Assembly (NCBI GenBank): GCA_958295515.1
Contig: CATQGW010000002.1
Location: forward strand, 62,001 to 126,000
Source: an uncultured Dehalococcoidia bacterium
GTDB taxonomy: Bacteria > Chloroflexota > Dehalococcoidia > Bin125
Direction of reading: 5' to 3'
DNA length: 64,000 bases
The first letter of the stretch is position 1; every line of letters starts with the position of its first letter. The notes beneath the pieces are model-generated. The model saw only the letters and a program-made list of their open reading frames with translations, was not told the origin of the DNA and did not search any database. The position numbers and the translations under genes are program-made. Of the stretch, positions 40,771 through 48,410 are shown one piece after another.

Positions 40771-41298
40771 TCAGCCGACCGGCTGCATCAGCACATCGAG
40801 GATTTCGTCGATGTAGCGCTCCGCGTGGGCTTGCATCTCGGCGTCGGTGCGGTCCTGCATGGGATGGGGGATGAAGACGCGCCGCACCTCCGGCAGGCCA
40901 AGCCGTTCGGCCTGGTGTTGGGCGGCGTTGACGAACTCCGTGGTCGCCACGAAGACGGAGGGCTTGCCCTGGATTTCGAAGTTGACCGTGTCGTGCACAC
41001 TGCACGTCGTGCAGGAGCCTCAATCGGCGAGGGCTTCGATGACGAAGTCGGCCTCCTCGAGAATCTCCTGCTTGGTGTCCTCGGGCACGGGCTTGGCGAC
41101 GGTCGGCTTCATGTAGCGCCGCGTCTCAATGCCGGGCGCGCGCTCGTGCAGCAGCTCCTCCAGCCGGTCGAGGAAGACATCGCCGCGCGGCTTGGAGATA
41201 TCGAGCAGCGCCACCGTGCCGTGCAGCGACTCCGGGCGCGGCGTGAGCTGCCGCTTCACCGGTACCCGTTCATCCGTCGGGTCGAGAATCTGAACCAT
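40771..41298 (-). CDS. UGSC-motif selenoprotein with in-frame TGA (Sec93)
   Basis: The frame from ATG 41298 runs 92 codons to a TGA at 41020-41022, then continues without another stop to TGA 40771-40773. Reading the first TGA as selenocysteine gives U-G-S-C-T-T-C at residues 93-99, exactly the motif that names the UGSC selenoprotein family. A hairpin lies 14-28 bases after the UGA with GUG in its loop, the usual place for a bacterial SECIS. Total 175 residues. A second CxxC-like Cys (C99) follows. The start has AAGGGAG upstream. Neither half alone would make a sensible gene. It heads the operon with its partner, methyltransferase, MFS and acyl-CoA dehydrogenase. Confidence 0.85.
40992..41006 (-). 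promoter_or_regulatory. Candidate bacterial SECIS hairpin
   Basis: On the minus strand CGTGCA-GTG-TGCACG forms a 6-bp stem 14-28 bases after the UGA at 41020-41022, with a G-U in the apical loop as SelB recognition requires. An alternative stem CTGCAC-GAC-GTGCAG overlaps it. Confidence 0.6.
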
Positions 41299-41440
41299 GG
41301 TCTCGTGCTCCCTTGCCTGCCGCTCGCCATCGCGAGCGGGTTTCGCACAGTCTAGTAGCTGGCGAACGGCGCAGAAAGAGGCACGGGCGTCGGCGGCAGC
41401 GGGAGCCCGCATGCGCGTCGTCGATTCCACCAGCGGCGAT

Positions 41441-41475
41441 GACGCTTGACGTCTCGCGTCAATATGGGCTACACT
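41441..41475 (+). promoter_or_regulatory. higBA promoter with palindromic operator
   Basis: TTGACG (41446-41451) and TACACT (41470-41475) are 18 bases apart, and the ATG at 41482 follows after six bases, so the mRNA starts at the start codon. TTGACG-TCTCG-CGTCAA is a perfect inverted repeat that covers the -35, an expected site for HigA autorepression. Confidence 0.7.
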
Positions 41476-41481
41476 CACAGC

Positions 41482-41763
41482 ATGATCACTGAATACAGGG
41501 ACGACCGCACTGCGAGGTTTGCCAGCGGTGTGCTCGTTCCAGCCTTTCAGGGCTTCTCACCGCAAGCAAAGAGGCGGCTTGCGGCTCTGAACGCGGCCAC
41601 TTCGCTCAACGACCTGGGAGCTTTACCCGGCAACCGACTAGAGGCGCTCAAGGGGAACCGAAGAGGGCAATATTCGATCCGAATCAACCGCCAGTGGCGC
41701 ATCTGCTTTGTGTGGTCCGACGAATTCGGACCGACGGAGGTGGAGATCGTTGACTACCACTGA
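41482..41763 (+). CDS. higB: HigB-type toxin (RelE/ParE superfamily)
   Basis: The 93-residue protein has the HigB layout: LAALNAATSLNDLGALPGNRLEALKGNRRGQYSIRINRQWRICFVW contains the basic catalytic strands, and it ends VEIVDYH with the usual His. It is an mRNA interferase acting at the ribosome. The antitoxin gene follows 24 bases later, in toxin-first order typical of higBA. The start is leaderless. Confidence 0.88.
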   Translation: MITEYRDDRTARFASGVLVPAFQGFSPQAKRRLAALNAATSLNDLGALPGNRLEALKGNRRGQYSIRINRQWRICFVWSDEFGPTEVEIVDYH

Positions 41764-41787
41764 CAGACGACGAACAGAGAGGCATCA

Positions 41788-42093
41788 ATGTTCACGCTCG
41801 CGGTACACCCCGGTGAGATCCTGGGCGACGAACTGGCGGAGATGGAGCTGACGCCGACGGAGTTGGCGCGACAGATCGGTGTGCCGGCAAATCGGATCGG
41901 TCAGATCATCGCCGGCAAGCGTTCCATCACCGGCGACACCGCGCTGCGCCTCGGCCACTGGTTCGGCACCAGCCCACAATTCTGGATCAACCTTCAATCT
42001 CAGTTTGACCTCGCCATCGCCGACAAACGCAACGGCGATGCGATCCGCGCCCTGCCGACGGCGCCGACGGCACCGTCACGCACCCGCGCATAG
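41788..42093 (+). CDS. higA: HigA-type antitoxin (XRE family)
   Basis: The 101-residue protein starts VHPGEILGDELAEMELTPTELARQIGVPANRIGQIIAGKRSITGDTALRL, a classic HigA helix-turn-helix, followed by WFGTSPQFWINLQSQFDL. It binds and silences HigB and represses its own promoter, probably at the palindrome at 41446-41462. GAGAGGCATCA precedes the ATG. The C-terminal tail is Ala/Pro/Thr-rich and may be disordered. Confidence 0.9.
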   Translation: MFTLAVHPGEILGDELAEMELTPTELARQIGVPANRIGQIIAGKRSITGDTALRLGHWFGTSPQFWINLQSQFDLAIADKRNGDAIRALPTAPTAPSRTRA

Positions 42094-42098
42094 CGCCG

Positions 42099-42300
42099 TC
42101 ACTTCCGTCATTCCCGCCCCCGAGCGGGAATCTCCCCGTCCGACCTCCGAAGCCCCGCCACGAGATTCCCGCGTTCGCGGGAATGACGGGGAAGGGATGG
42201 CGGGTATGACGGAGGGAGAGGAGGCGGGTATGACGGAGGGAGAGGAGGCGGGAAATGACAGAGGCGTGGCGGGAATGGTGGAAGTGGCGGGAACGACGAC
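42099..42300. repeat. Palindromic intergenic repeat, site 3 (variant)
   Basis: Variant cores GTCATTCCCGCC...GAGCGGGAATCTCC and GAGATTCCCGCG-TT-CGCGGGAATGACGG, followed by repeated half-sites (GGCGGGTATGACGGAGGGAGAGGA twice, then decayed forms). It lies between the convergent ends of higA and the fused thioredoxin gene. Confidence 0.7.
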
Positions 42301-42349
42301 TACACGAGCATCTTCAGAGGGAGAATTCGCGCCGCTCGACTCCCAGGAC

Positions 42350-43927
42350 TCAGTCGCCGATGACCGCGCTGGTCGGCGTTGAGTAGACGCCGCCGGCCCA
42401 GCCGCCGAGGATGGTGGAGAATTTGGCGGCGGCGCTGCCGGCGACGACGAGGATGATGTTCTCGGGCTTCTGGAACTTGGCGATTGGGCGATCCAGCGCC
42501 GCCTCGCCGCCGAAGCGCTCGATGATGTTGGGCGGCAGGCCGGCGCCGCTGCGCTCGTCGCGGATGCGCTCGCGCAGCGGCACTGAAGTGTCCTCCATGA
42601 TGCACTCGCGCACATCGTCCTTGCTCCAGCCGTCGCGCCCGAAGATGCCCGCGTGATCCGGCGAAACCACGACCAGCGTGTCGCTCGTCGGCGACTTCGG
42701 ATCCTGCAGCCCGGCAAGCGCCAGCGCAAAGCTGCCGGCCAGCTGGCGCGCCGTGCGGCTCGTCTGATCGACGAAGGTGTTGGGTCCGCCGGCCATCGCC
42801 ATCAGCGTGGCCACATCCTGATCCGGCTCGAAGCCTTGCTCCACGGCCAGCGACTCCCAGGGGCTGGCCTGCTCGTTCTCGGCGAAGTTGTTGGTCATCC
42901 GATGCGGCCCGCCCTGGGTGGCGCGGTCGGTGCCGCCGGGCTGCGAGCCGCCCACGTTGCGCGCGCAGAGCCGCAGCGCCCGCCCGATCGTGGCGTTCGC
43001 GCGGTTGCCCTGACCCAGCGCGTTGTGGCGGTAGTTCATGCCGATCCGATCTCGAATCGGACCGTTGAAGATGCCCACCGGCGTCGCGCCCATCGTCGTC
43101 GCCAGCACGCCGTGAATGTTGAAGCTCTCGCTGCAGGCGATCTCGACCAGAGTGAGGATTGAGGGCAGATACTCAGGCTTGGCGCCCGCCATGACCGCAT
43201 TGATCGCGGCTTTCTCCACGGTGATCGGCGCGAGGTTGGGCGGCATCACCGCGATTTCCTCTTGCGGATCGCGGGTCGTGCCCTGCAGCATCCGCCAGAC
43301 CCGCTCGCGCGTGGGCGGGATGACCGGGAAGCCGTCGGTGTAGCCCTGCGCGTAGGCGAACTCGTAGAGGTCGGCGTCGTTGCCGATTTCAACGAGGCGG
43401 GAGAGCAGATCGCCGCTGCGCCGCGCGGCCAGCCGTTCGTAGACGCCGGGCTCGTAGTTGCGCGCGCCGCAGCCGGGGCGCTGTTCGGGCAGCGTGTCCC
43501 AGTCCACGCCGATCGGGTCGCCCGCGCGCCCCGCCAGCGTCATCGCCTCGGCGCTGATTTCACGCCACTCGTGCTTGTCGAAGCCGTAGGTTTCGATTTC
43601 GCAGCTGTTCGCGCGGTCGTAGAGGAAGAGCGTGGGGACGGTGTCGATGTCGGCGTCGTAGGAAAGGTCGAGCTCATCGTCGTCGAGCAGCGGCATCGTC
43701 AGGTCGTGCCGCTCGCGCAGCACCGCGATGTCGTCGCGCTTCTGCACCGCCACCCAGACATCGAGCGCCTCACCGCTCGCGCGGTGCAGCGATTCGAGCA
43801 GCGGCAGGGTCAGGTTGCAGGTGTCGCAGTCTTCCTTGACCAGCGCGAGCAGTACGGGGCCGCCGGGCGGGAAATGCCGAACTTCACCATCGGCGTCGGG
43901 CAGGGCGAAACTGGTCGGCGCGCGCAT
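42350..43927 (-). CDS. Thioredoxin-like domain fused to UGSC-partner protein
   Basis: The 525-residue protein has an N-terminal redoxin domain with the CxxC pair C34-DT-C37 (LVKEDCDTCNLTLPLL) and the cis-Pro region VPTLFLYD. The rest, from about residue 175, is homologous to the UGSC partner at 39645-40757 (GYTDGFPVIPPTRERVWRML, AAINAVMAGAKPEY, RNVGGSQPGG, VDQTSRTARQLAGSFALALAG, GWSKDDVRECIMED). The fusion implies that the partner domain needs a dithiol or selenol reductant. ATG 43927 follows TACCCT by six bases, suggesting a leaderless mRNA; a longer frame exists upstream. Confidence 0.75.
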   Translation of the reverse strand: MRAPTSFALPDADGEVRHFPPGGPVLLALVKEDCDTCNLTLPLLESLHRASGEALDVWVAVQKRDDIAVLRERHDLTMPLLDDDELDLSYDADIDTVPTLFLYDRANSCEIETYGFDKHEWREISAEAMTLAGRAGDPIGVDWDTLPEQRPGCGARNYEPGVYERLAARRSGDLLSRLVEIGNDADLYEFAYAQGYTDGFPVIPPTRERVWRMLQGTTRDPQEEIAVMPPNLAPITVEKAAINAVMAGAKPEYLPSILTLVEIACSESFNIHGVLATTMGATPVGIFNGPIRDRIGMNYRHNALGQGNRANATIGRALRLCARNVGGSQPGGTDRATQGGPHRMTNNFAENEQASPWESLAVEQGFEPDQDVATLMAMAGGPNTFVDQTSRTARQLAGSFALALAGLQDPKSPTSDTLVVVSPDHAGIFGRDGWSKDDVRECIMEDTSVPLRERIRDERSGAGLPPNIIERFGGEAALDRPIAKFQKPENIILVVAGSAAAKFSTILGGWAGGVYSTPTSAVIGD

Positions 43928-43933
43928 GCGGAC

Positions 43934-43939
43934 AGGGTA
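43934..43939 (-). promoter_or_regulatory. -10 element, leaderless start of fused redoxin gene
   Basis: TACCCT on the minus strand, six bases before ATG 43927. Confidence 0.45.
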
Positions 43940-44014
43940 GCGTCTCGCCGCGATTGACTGCCAGGCGTGCGGGTGCGAAACTTCGCAGGCTGTCGTTTGC
44001 AGGGAGGTCTGTAG

Positions 44015-44320
44015 GTGCGTCTGATCAAGCTGCTGATCGTATTGCTGCTGCTCGCCGCCGCAGCGCTGCCGTCCTTCGCGCTGGCCGCCGAACACGCCGG
44101 CCCGGCTGAGCCGGTTGTCGCCGTACCGCAGGAGTCGGAAGAGATCACCACCTCCGACGAAACGCTCGCCACTTCGCTGTTCATCCCCTTCTGCTTCGTT
44201 GGCGCGACCCTCGCCGTCTTCATCTGGGCAATCCGCAACCGCGCCCGCCGCGGCGAGGAGGAAGAGCCGATGCCCTGGTGGCGCACCCGTCAGTGGTACA
44301 CGCGCGAGGATGAGGAGTAG
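44015..44320 (+). CDS. Small exported membrane protein, 101 residues
   Basis: A signal peptide (LIKLLIVLLLLAAAALPSFALAAE, cleavage likely after ALA) is followed by an acidic stretch, a second hydrophobic helix (ATSLFIPFCFVGATLAVFIWAI) and an Arg/Glu-rich cytoplasmic tail ending WYTREDEE. The GTG start has GGGAGG eight bases upstream. It diverges from the fused redoxin gene. No family recognised. Confidence 0.65.
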   Translation: MRLIKLLIVLLLLAAAALPSFALAAEHAGPAEPVVAVPQESEEITTSDETLATSLFIPFCFVGATLAVFIWAIRNRARRGEEEEPMPWWRTRQWYTREDEE

Positions 44321-44387
44321 GCGCGCACCGCGCCCGCTGAGCGTCGAAGCTTCACTCCCTCCCACATTCCGCCATCCCTCCCATCTT

Positions 44388-44575
44388 CGTCACATCCGCG
44401 AAGGATCTTCGTCACACCCGCGAAGGATCTCCGTCACACCCGCGGAGGATCTCCGTCACACCCGCGAAGGATCTCCGTCACACCCGCGGAGGATCTCCGT
44501 CACACCCGCGGAGGATCTCCGTCATACCCGCGAAGGATCTCTGTCATACCCGCGCTTGCCGCGGGTATCTCGCTG
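44388..44575. repeat. 22-bp tandem array next to palindromic repeat, site 4
   Basis: Seven consecutive 22-base units (CGTCACACCCGCGAAGGATCTC and close variants) at 44388-44541, then an eighth that turns into the palindromic core GTCATACCCGCG-CTTGC-CGCGGGTAT at 44542-44575. The units look like repeated half-sites of the dispersed palindrome. The gap 44321-44803 between two convergent genes contains only these repeats. Confidence 0.85.
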
Positions 44576-44697
44576 CCACCGGCATCCAGCCCACGCGCCA
44601 CCTCCCCCCACCGCTTCTTCCCCGTCATTCCCGCCCCTCCCCTGTCATGCCCACGTCCGCGGGAACCTCGCCGGGACCAGCTCCGACGTCGGCATCA

Positions 44698-44757
44698 CGG
44701 CGAGATACCCGCGGCAAGCGCGGGTATGACGGAGCTTTGGACGCGGGTATGACGGGG
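44698..44757. repeat. Palindromic intergenic repeat, site 4b
   Basis: GGCGAGATACCCGCG-GCAAG-CGCGGGTATGACGGAG, then a half-site CGCGGGTATGACGGGG. Opposite orientation to 44542-44575. Confidence 0.75.
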
Positions 44758-44803
44758 TTTCGGGCGCGGGACTGACGATGTCTCTTGGGGATCTGACGCA
44801 GAG

Positions 44804-45865
44804 TCAGAACAGCAGCGAACCCAAGCGCCGCCGGTATTCCGCGACGATTGGCTGCTCGCCCAGCACGGCGAAGATGTCGAGCAGGCGCTTGCGCGCGCCT
44901 TCGTCGCAGGCGTAGCGATCGAGCCGCACCGACTCCAGCAGCGTGTCCAACGACTGCTGCCACTGACCTTCCAGCGCCAGCAGGCAGCCGTGCAGATAGC
45001 GGGCTTCGGCGTCGTCGGGATTGGCGATGGCGTGGGCGTGGATTGCTTCCGGATCGCGTGCCCCGATCGCTTGACGTAACTCGATCGAGGCGAGGATGCC
45101 CTTCGTCGTCGGGTTGTCCGGCCAGCGCTTGGCCAGCTCGGCGGCCTGGGCAATCTCGCCGGTGCCGGCCAGCAGCGCGGCCAGACCGACGCCGGCCATT
45201 TCGTGATTGGGGTCCTCCTCGAGCGCCGCCTGGAAGTGCAGCCGCGCGATGGGGACCTGATTCTGCTGAAGCATGCGGTAGCCCTCGGCGGCTTTGAGGT
45301 CCGCCTCGGAGGGGACCAGCGAGTCGAAGAACTCGCGCACCCGCTCCTCGGGCTGCGCGCCGACGAACTGGCTGATCACGCGCCCGCCGGCGAAAGCGAA
45401 GACGGCGGGGATGCCCTGGACTTGCAGCGCCTGGGCGACCTGCGGGTTTTCGTCGGTGTTGACCTTGACCAGCTGCACCTGTCCGTCGCGTTCGTAGGCC
45501 AGCTTTTCGAGGATCGGTCCGAGCACGCGGCAGGGGCCGCACCAGGGCGCCCAGCAGTCCACGATCACCGGCAGTTCGTGCGAGCGCTCGATCACGTCGC
45601 GCTGGAACGTCGCGTCGGTGCTGTCGATCACCGCCGCCACGTGGGCGTGCAGCCCGCTCGGCGCGTCCTCACCGAGCGTGGCGGGAGGCGGCGGGGGCGC
45701 AGCCGGCGGCGGAGGGGGCGGCGGCGGCGGGGCGGCCGAGCGAATCGGCTGCCCCGAGGCGGAGTAGATCACCGGCCCGCCGCTCGGCGCGCCCGACTGC
45801 GGCGGCGGTTGCGCCGGCCGACGGTTGCCGGGGAAGGGAATCGGATCGGGCGGTCGCTGGCTCAT
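44804..45865 (-). CDS. Thioredoxin-TPR protein (CnoX/YbbN-like)
   Basis: The 353-residue product has a Pro-rich N-terminal 65 residues, a thioredoxin domain with WCGPC at 108-112 and GIPAVFAFAGG, and C-terminal TPR-like repeats (ADLKAAEGYRML, IARLHFQAALEEDPNHEMAG, AEARYLHGCLLALEGQ). CnoX proteins protect clients from oxidation and hand them to chaperonins; unlike E. coli CnoX, this one keeps both active-site cysteines. It is the last gene of the pyruvate dehydrogenase operon, four bases after fmdB. Confidence 0.85.
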   Translation of the reverse strand: MSQRPPDPIPFPGNRRPAQPPPQSGAPSGGPVIYSASGQPIRSAAPPPPPPPPPAAPPPPPATLGEDAPSGLHAHVAAVIDSTDATFQRDVIERSHELPVIVDCWAPWCGPCRVLGPILEKLAYERDGQVQLVKVNTDENPQVAQALQVQGIPAVFAFAGGRVISQFVGAQPEERVREFFDSLVPSEADLKAAEGYRMLQQNQVPIARLHFQAALEEDPNHEMAGVGLAALLAGTGEIAQAAELAKRWPDNPTTKGILASIELRQAIGARDPEAIHAHAIANPDDAEARYLHGCLLALEGQWQQSLDTLLESVRLDRYACDEGARKRLLDIFAVLGEQPIVAEYRRRLGSLLF

Positions 45866-45869
45866 GCGG

Positions 45870-46067
45870 TTACCAGTTCGTGTAGCGCTTGCGCTTGGGG
45901 AAGTTGGCTGAGCGCGCGCGGGTGCTGTTGTTCTCGAAGATCGAGCCGACGCTGCGCGGCGCTTCCTTGCCGCACTCCGGGCACGGCTGGTCGTCGCTCG
46001 CCTTGCTCATCGGCTGAATCTTCTCGAAACCGTTTCCGCATTCGCACTTGTAGGTGTAGACCGGCAT
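45870..46067 (-). CDS. FmdB-family zinc ribbon protein
   Basis: The 65-residue protein has the FmdB ribbon: MPVYTYKCECGNGFEKIQ, then CPECGKEAPRSVGSIFENN. Such proteins are proposed regulatory or assembly zinc ribbons and are common beside metabolic operons. AGGAGCAGGACACG precedes the ATG. It lies between folP and the thioredoxin gene. Confidence 0.87.
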   Translation of the reverse strand: MPVYTYKCECGNGFEKIQPMSKASDDQPCPECGKEAPRSVGSIFENNSTRARSANFPKRKRYTNW

Positions 46068-46090
46068 CGTGTCCTGCTCCTGTAACTACG

Positions 46091-46966
46091 TCACGCCGAT
46101 CCTACCGTGTCAGTGGCGAGCCGTTCGCGCACCGCGTCGCCGACCCGCAGCGCCGCCGCGACCTCGGCCACATCATGCACCCGCACCACGTGCGCGCCCA
46201 GCCAGGCGGCAAGCGTGTTGAAGGCCAGTGTGGCCTCCAGCATCCCGGCGCGCCCCTGCGCGTCGTGCGAGCGCAACTCGCCGTGACCCAGCAGCTCCGC
46301 CAGAAATCCCTTGCGCGAGGCGGAGATCACCACAGGACGCCCCAGCGCGGCCAGGTTGGGCAGGTCGAGCAGCATACGCAGATTGTCGGGCAGTCCCTTG
46401 CCGAACTGGAAGCCGGGATCAATCCACACCTGCGGTACGCCCGCGGCTTCGATCTCGTCGGCGCGGGTGCGCAGATACTCGCGCACCTCCCGCGCCACAT
46501 CGGCGTAGCCGTGGTCCGCGTCGCGGTGGCGCTGGGGGCGGCCGCGCAGATGCATGATCAGCAGCGGCGTCCCGGTCTCCGCCGCCACCTGCTCGGTTGC
46601 CGGATCGCCGCCGCCGGTGATGTCGTTGATCAGATGCGCGCCCGCCGCCACCGCCGCGCGCGCGACCTCGGCGGTCCAGGTATCGACCGAGACGAGCTGC
46701 CCCTCGCGCACGAGCGTCTCGACGACCGGCGCGACGCGCGCCGCCTCGACCTGCGGCTCCACCGCCGCGGCCCCGGTGCGCGTGGACTGCGCGCCCACAT
46801 CGATAATCGCCGCCCCCGCCGCGCGCATCGCATCGGCGCGGCGGGCAGCCTGATCGACCGGCACCACCGAATCGGCGACCGGCGAATCGGTATCCACGTT
46901 GAGGATGCCCATCACCTGCGTGCGATGCGCGCAGTCCAGCGTCCGATCGCCGAGCCGCAGCTGCAT
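46091..46966 (-). CDS. Dihydropteroate synthase-like protein (FolP family)
   Basis: The 291-residue TIM barrel has the DHPS order: VMGILNVDTDSPVADS at the pterin loop, IIDVGAQSTRTGA, SVDTWTAEVARAA, LINDITGG, DPGFQFGKG, ISASRKGFLAELLG and the terminal VRVHDVAE. The loops differ from the textbook versions (usually NVTPDSFSDGG, DIGGESTRPGA and DPGIGFGK), notably the loss of the Phe-Ser loop and of the Gly-Glu. It may still make dihydropteroate, or act on another pterin. It follows lpd by five bases. Confidence 0.8.
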   Translation of the reverse strand: MQLRLGDRTLDCAHRTQVMGILNVDTDSPVADSVVPVDQAARRADAMRAAGAAIIDVGAQSTRTGAAAVEPQVEAARVAPVVETLVREGQLVSVDTWTAEVARAAVAAGAHLINDITGGGDPATEQVAAETGTPLLIMHLRGRPQRHRDADHGYADVAREVREYLRTRADEIEAAGVPQVWIDPGFQFGKGLPDNLRMLLDLPNLAALGRPVVISASRKGFLAELLGHGELRSHDAQGRAGMLEATLAFNTLAAWLGAHVVRVHDVAEVAAALRVGDAVRERLATDTVGSA

Positions 46967-46971
46967 CGGAG

Positions 46972-48405
46972 TCAGCGCCGCCGCGCGATGTAGTGCGGGC
47001 TGCGGTCGAAGAACAGCTGCGCCGCCTCCATCAGCGATTCCGAAAGCGTCGGATGCGCGTGGATCGACTCGCCCAGGTCCGACGCCCGCGCGCCCAGCTC
47101 GACCGCCAGCACGCCCTCGCCGATCAGCTCACCCGCGCCCGGCCCCACAATCCGCACCCCCAGCACGCGCTCGCTGCCGCGCTCGATCACCAGCCGCGTC
47201 AGCCCGTCGGTACGATCGTTCGCGCCCGCCCGCCCCAGCGCCGTCCAGGGGAAGCTGACCGTAGTCGCGTCGAGGTCCAGCGCCGCCGCCTCCGACTCGC
47301 TCAGTCCGCACCAGGCGATCTCCGGATCGGTGAAGATCACCGCCGGCACCGCCAGCGGCTGGTAGGCGGTCGGCTCGTCGCAGATCGCGTCGATCGCGAC
47401 CGCCGCCTCGTGGCTGGCCTTGTGCGCCAGCATCGGCTCGCCGGCTACGTCGCCGACGGCGAAGATGTTCGGATCGGCGGTGCGGCGCTGCTGGTCGGTC
47501 TCGATGAAGCCGCGCTCATCGAGCCGCGCTCCCGTGTTCTCCAGTCCCAGCCCGGCGCTGTTGGGGCGGCGTCCGGTGGCGACCAGCAGGCGGTCGTAGG
47601 TCTCGGTGCGCTCCAGACCGTCGGGCCCGCGCATCGTGGCGCGAATGCCCTCGCCGACCTCCTCGATCGCAGTCACCGCCGTTTCCAGATGAATCGCGTG
47701 CAGCTCGTCGCGCAGCCGCCGCTCGAGCACCGCCACGAGCTCGCGATCCACACCGCTCAGCAGCTCGGGCAGCAGCTCGACGATCGTCACCTTCGAGCCG
47801 AGCGCGGCGTAGACCGTACCCAGCTCGAGCCCGATGTAGCCGCCGCCCACGACCAGCAGCGAGGCGGGGATGTCGGGCAGCTGGAGCGCCTGGGTGGAGT
47901 CCATCACCCGCTCCGAGTTCAGCCGCAGCGGGGGCGGCACGGTGGGGCTGGAGCCGGTCGCCAGCACCAGCGCGTCGAACGCGATCTCGGTCACCTCGCC
48001 GGACCGCTCGACGTTGAGGCTGACCGGGCTGCGCACCCGCCCGTAGCCCTGCGTGTAGCGCACGCGGCGCTGGCGGCGCAGTAGGCCCAGACCGCCGGTC
48101 AGACGGCGGATCGCCGCGTCCTTCCAGTCGCGCAGCGCGTCGAGATCGATCTGCGGCTCGCCGAAGCGCACACCCCAGCCCTGCGCCGCCTCCGCTTCCC
48201 GAATCAGCCGCGCCACGTGCAGCAGCGCCTTCGAGGGGATGCAGCCGTCGTAGAGGCAGACCCCGCCCGGATTAGGCGCGGTATCGATCAGCGTCACATC
48301 CAGCCCGCGCTCCGCGGCCAGAAACGCCGCCGGGTAGCCGCCCGGACCTGCGCCCAGCACTGCCACCCGCAGCGCGTCCGTGCGTTCCGCATCGGCGGTC
48401 GTCAT
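46972..48405 (-). CDS. lpd: Dihydrolipoyl dehydrogenase (E3)
   Basis: A 477-residue flavoprotein with the FAD motif VLGAGPGGYPAAFLAAERG, redox-active CLYDGCIPSKALL, NAD motif VVGGGYIGLELG, VGDVAGEPMLAHKASHE and the C-terminal HAHPTLSE base pair. It reoxidises dihydrolipoamide for the pyruvate dehydrogenase complex encoded just upstream. The gaps on both sides are five bases. Confidence 0.92.
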   Translation of the reverse strand: MTTADAERTDALRVAVLGAGPGGYPAAFLAAERGLDVTLIDTAPNPGGVCLYDGCIPSKALLHVARLIREAEAAQGWGVRFGEPQIDLDALRDWKDAAIRRLTGGLGLLRRQRRVRYTQGYGRVRSPVSLNVERSGEVTEIAFDALVLATGSSPTVPPPLRLNSERVMDSTQALQLPDIPASLLVVGGGYIGLELGTVYAALGSKVTIVELLPELLSGVDRELVAVLERRLRDELHAIHLETAVTAIEEVGEGIRATMRGPDGLERTETYDRLLVATGRRPNSAGLGLENTGARLDERGFIETDQQRRTADPNIFAVGDVAGEPMLAHKASHEAAVAIDAICDEPTAYQPLAVPAVIFTDPEIAWCGLSESEAAALDLDATTVSFPWTALGRAGANDRTDGLTRLVIERGSERVLGVRIVGPGAGELIGEGVLAVELGARASDLGESIHAHPTLSESLMEAAQLFFDRSPHYIARRR

Positions 48406-48410
48406 CGCCG

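Noticed and set aside
40771-41022. Frameshift or sequencing error in the UGSC gene
   Set aside because: The two halves are in the same frame; only one codon is TGA and it falls exactly at the U of the U-G-S-C motif.
44388-44541. CRISPR array
   Set aside because: Units are contiguous 22-mers with no spacers, and no cas genes are nearby.
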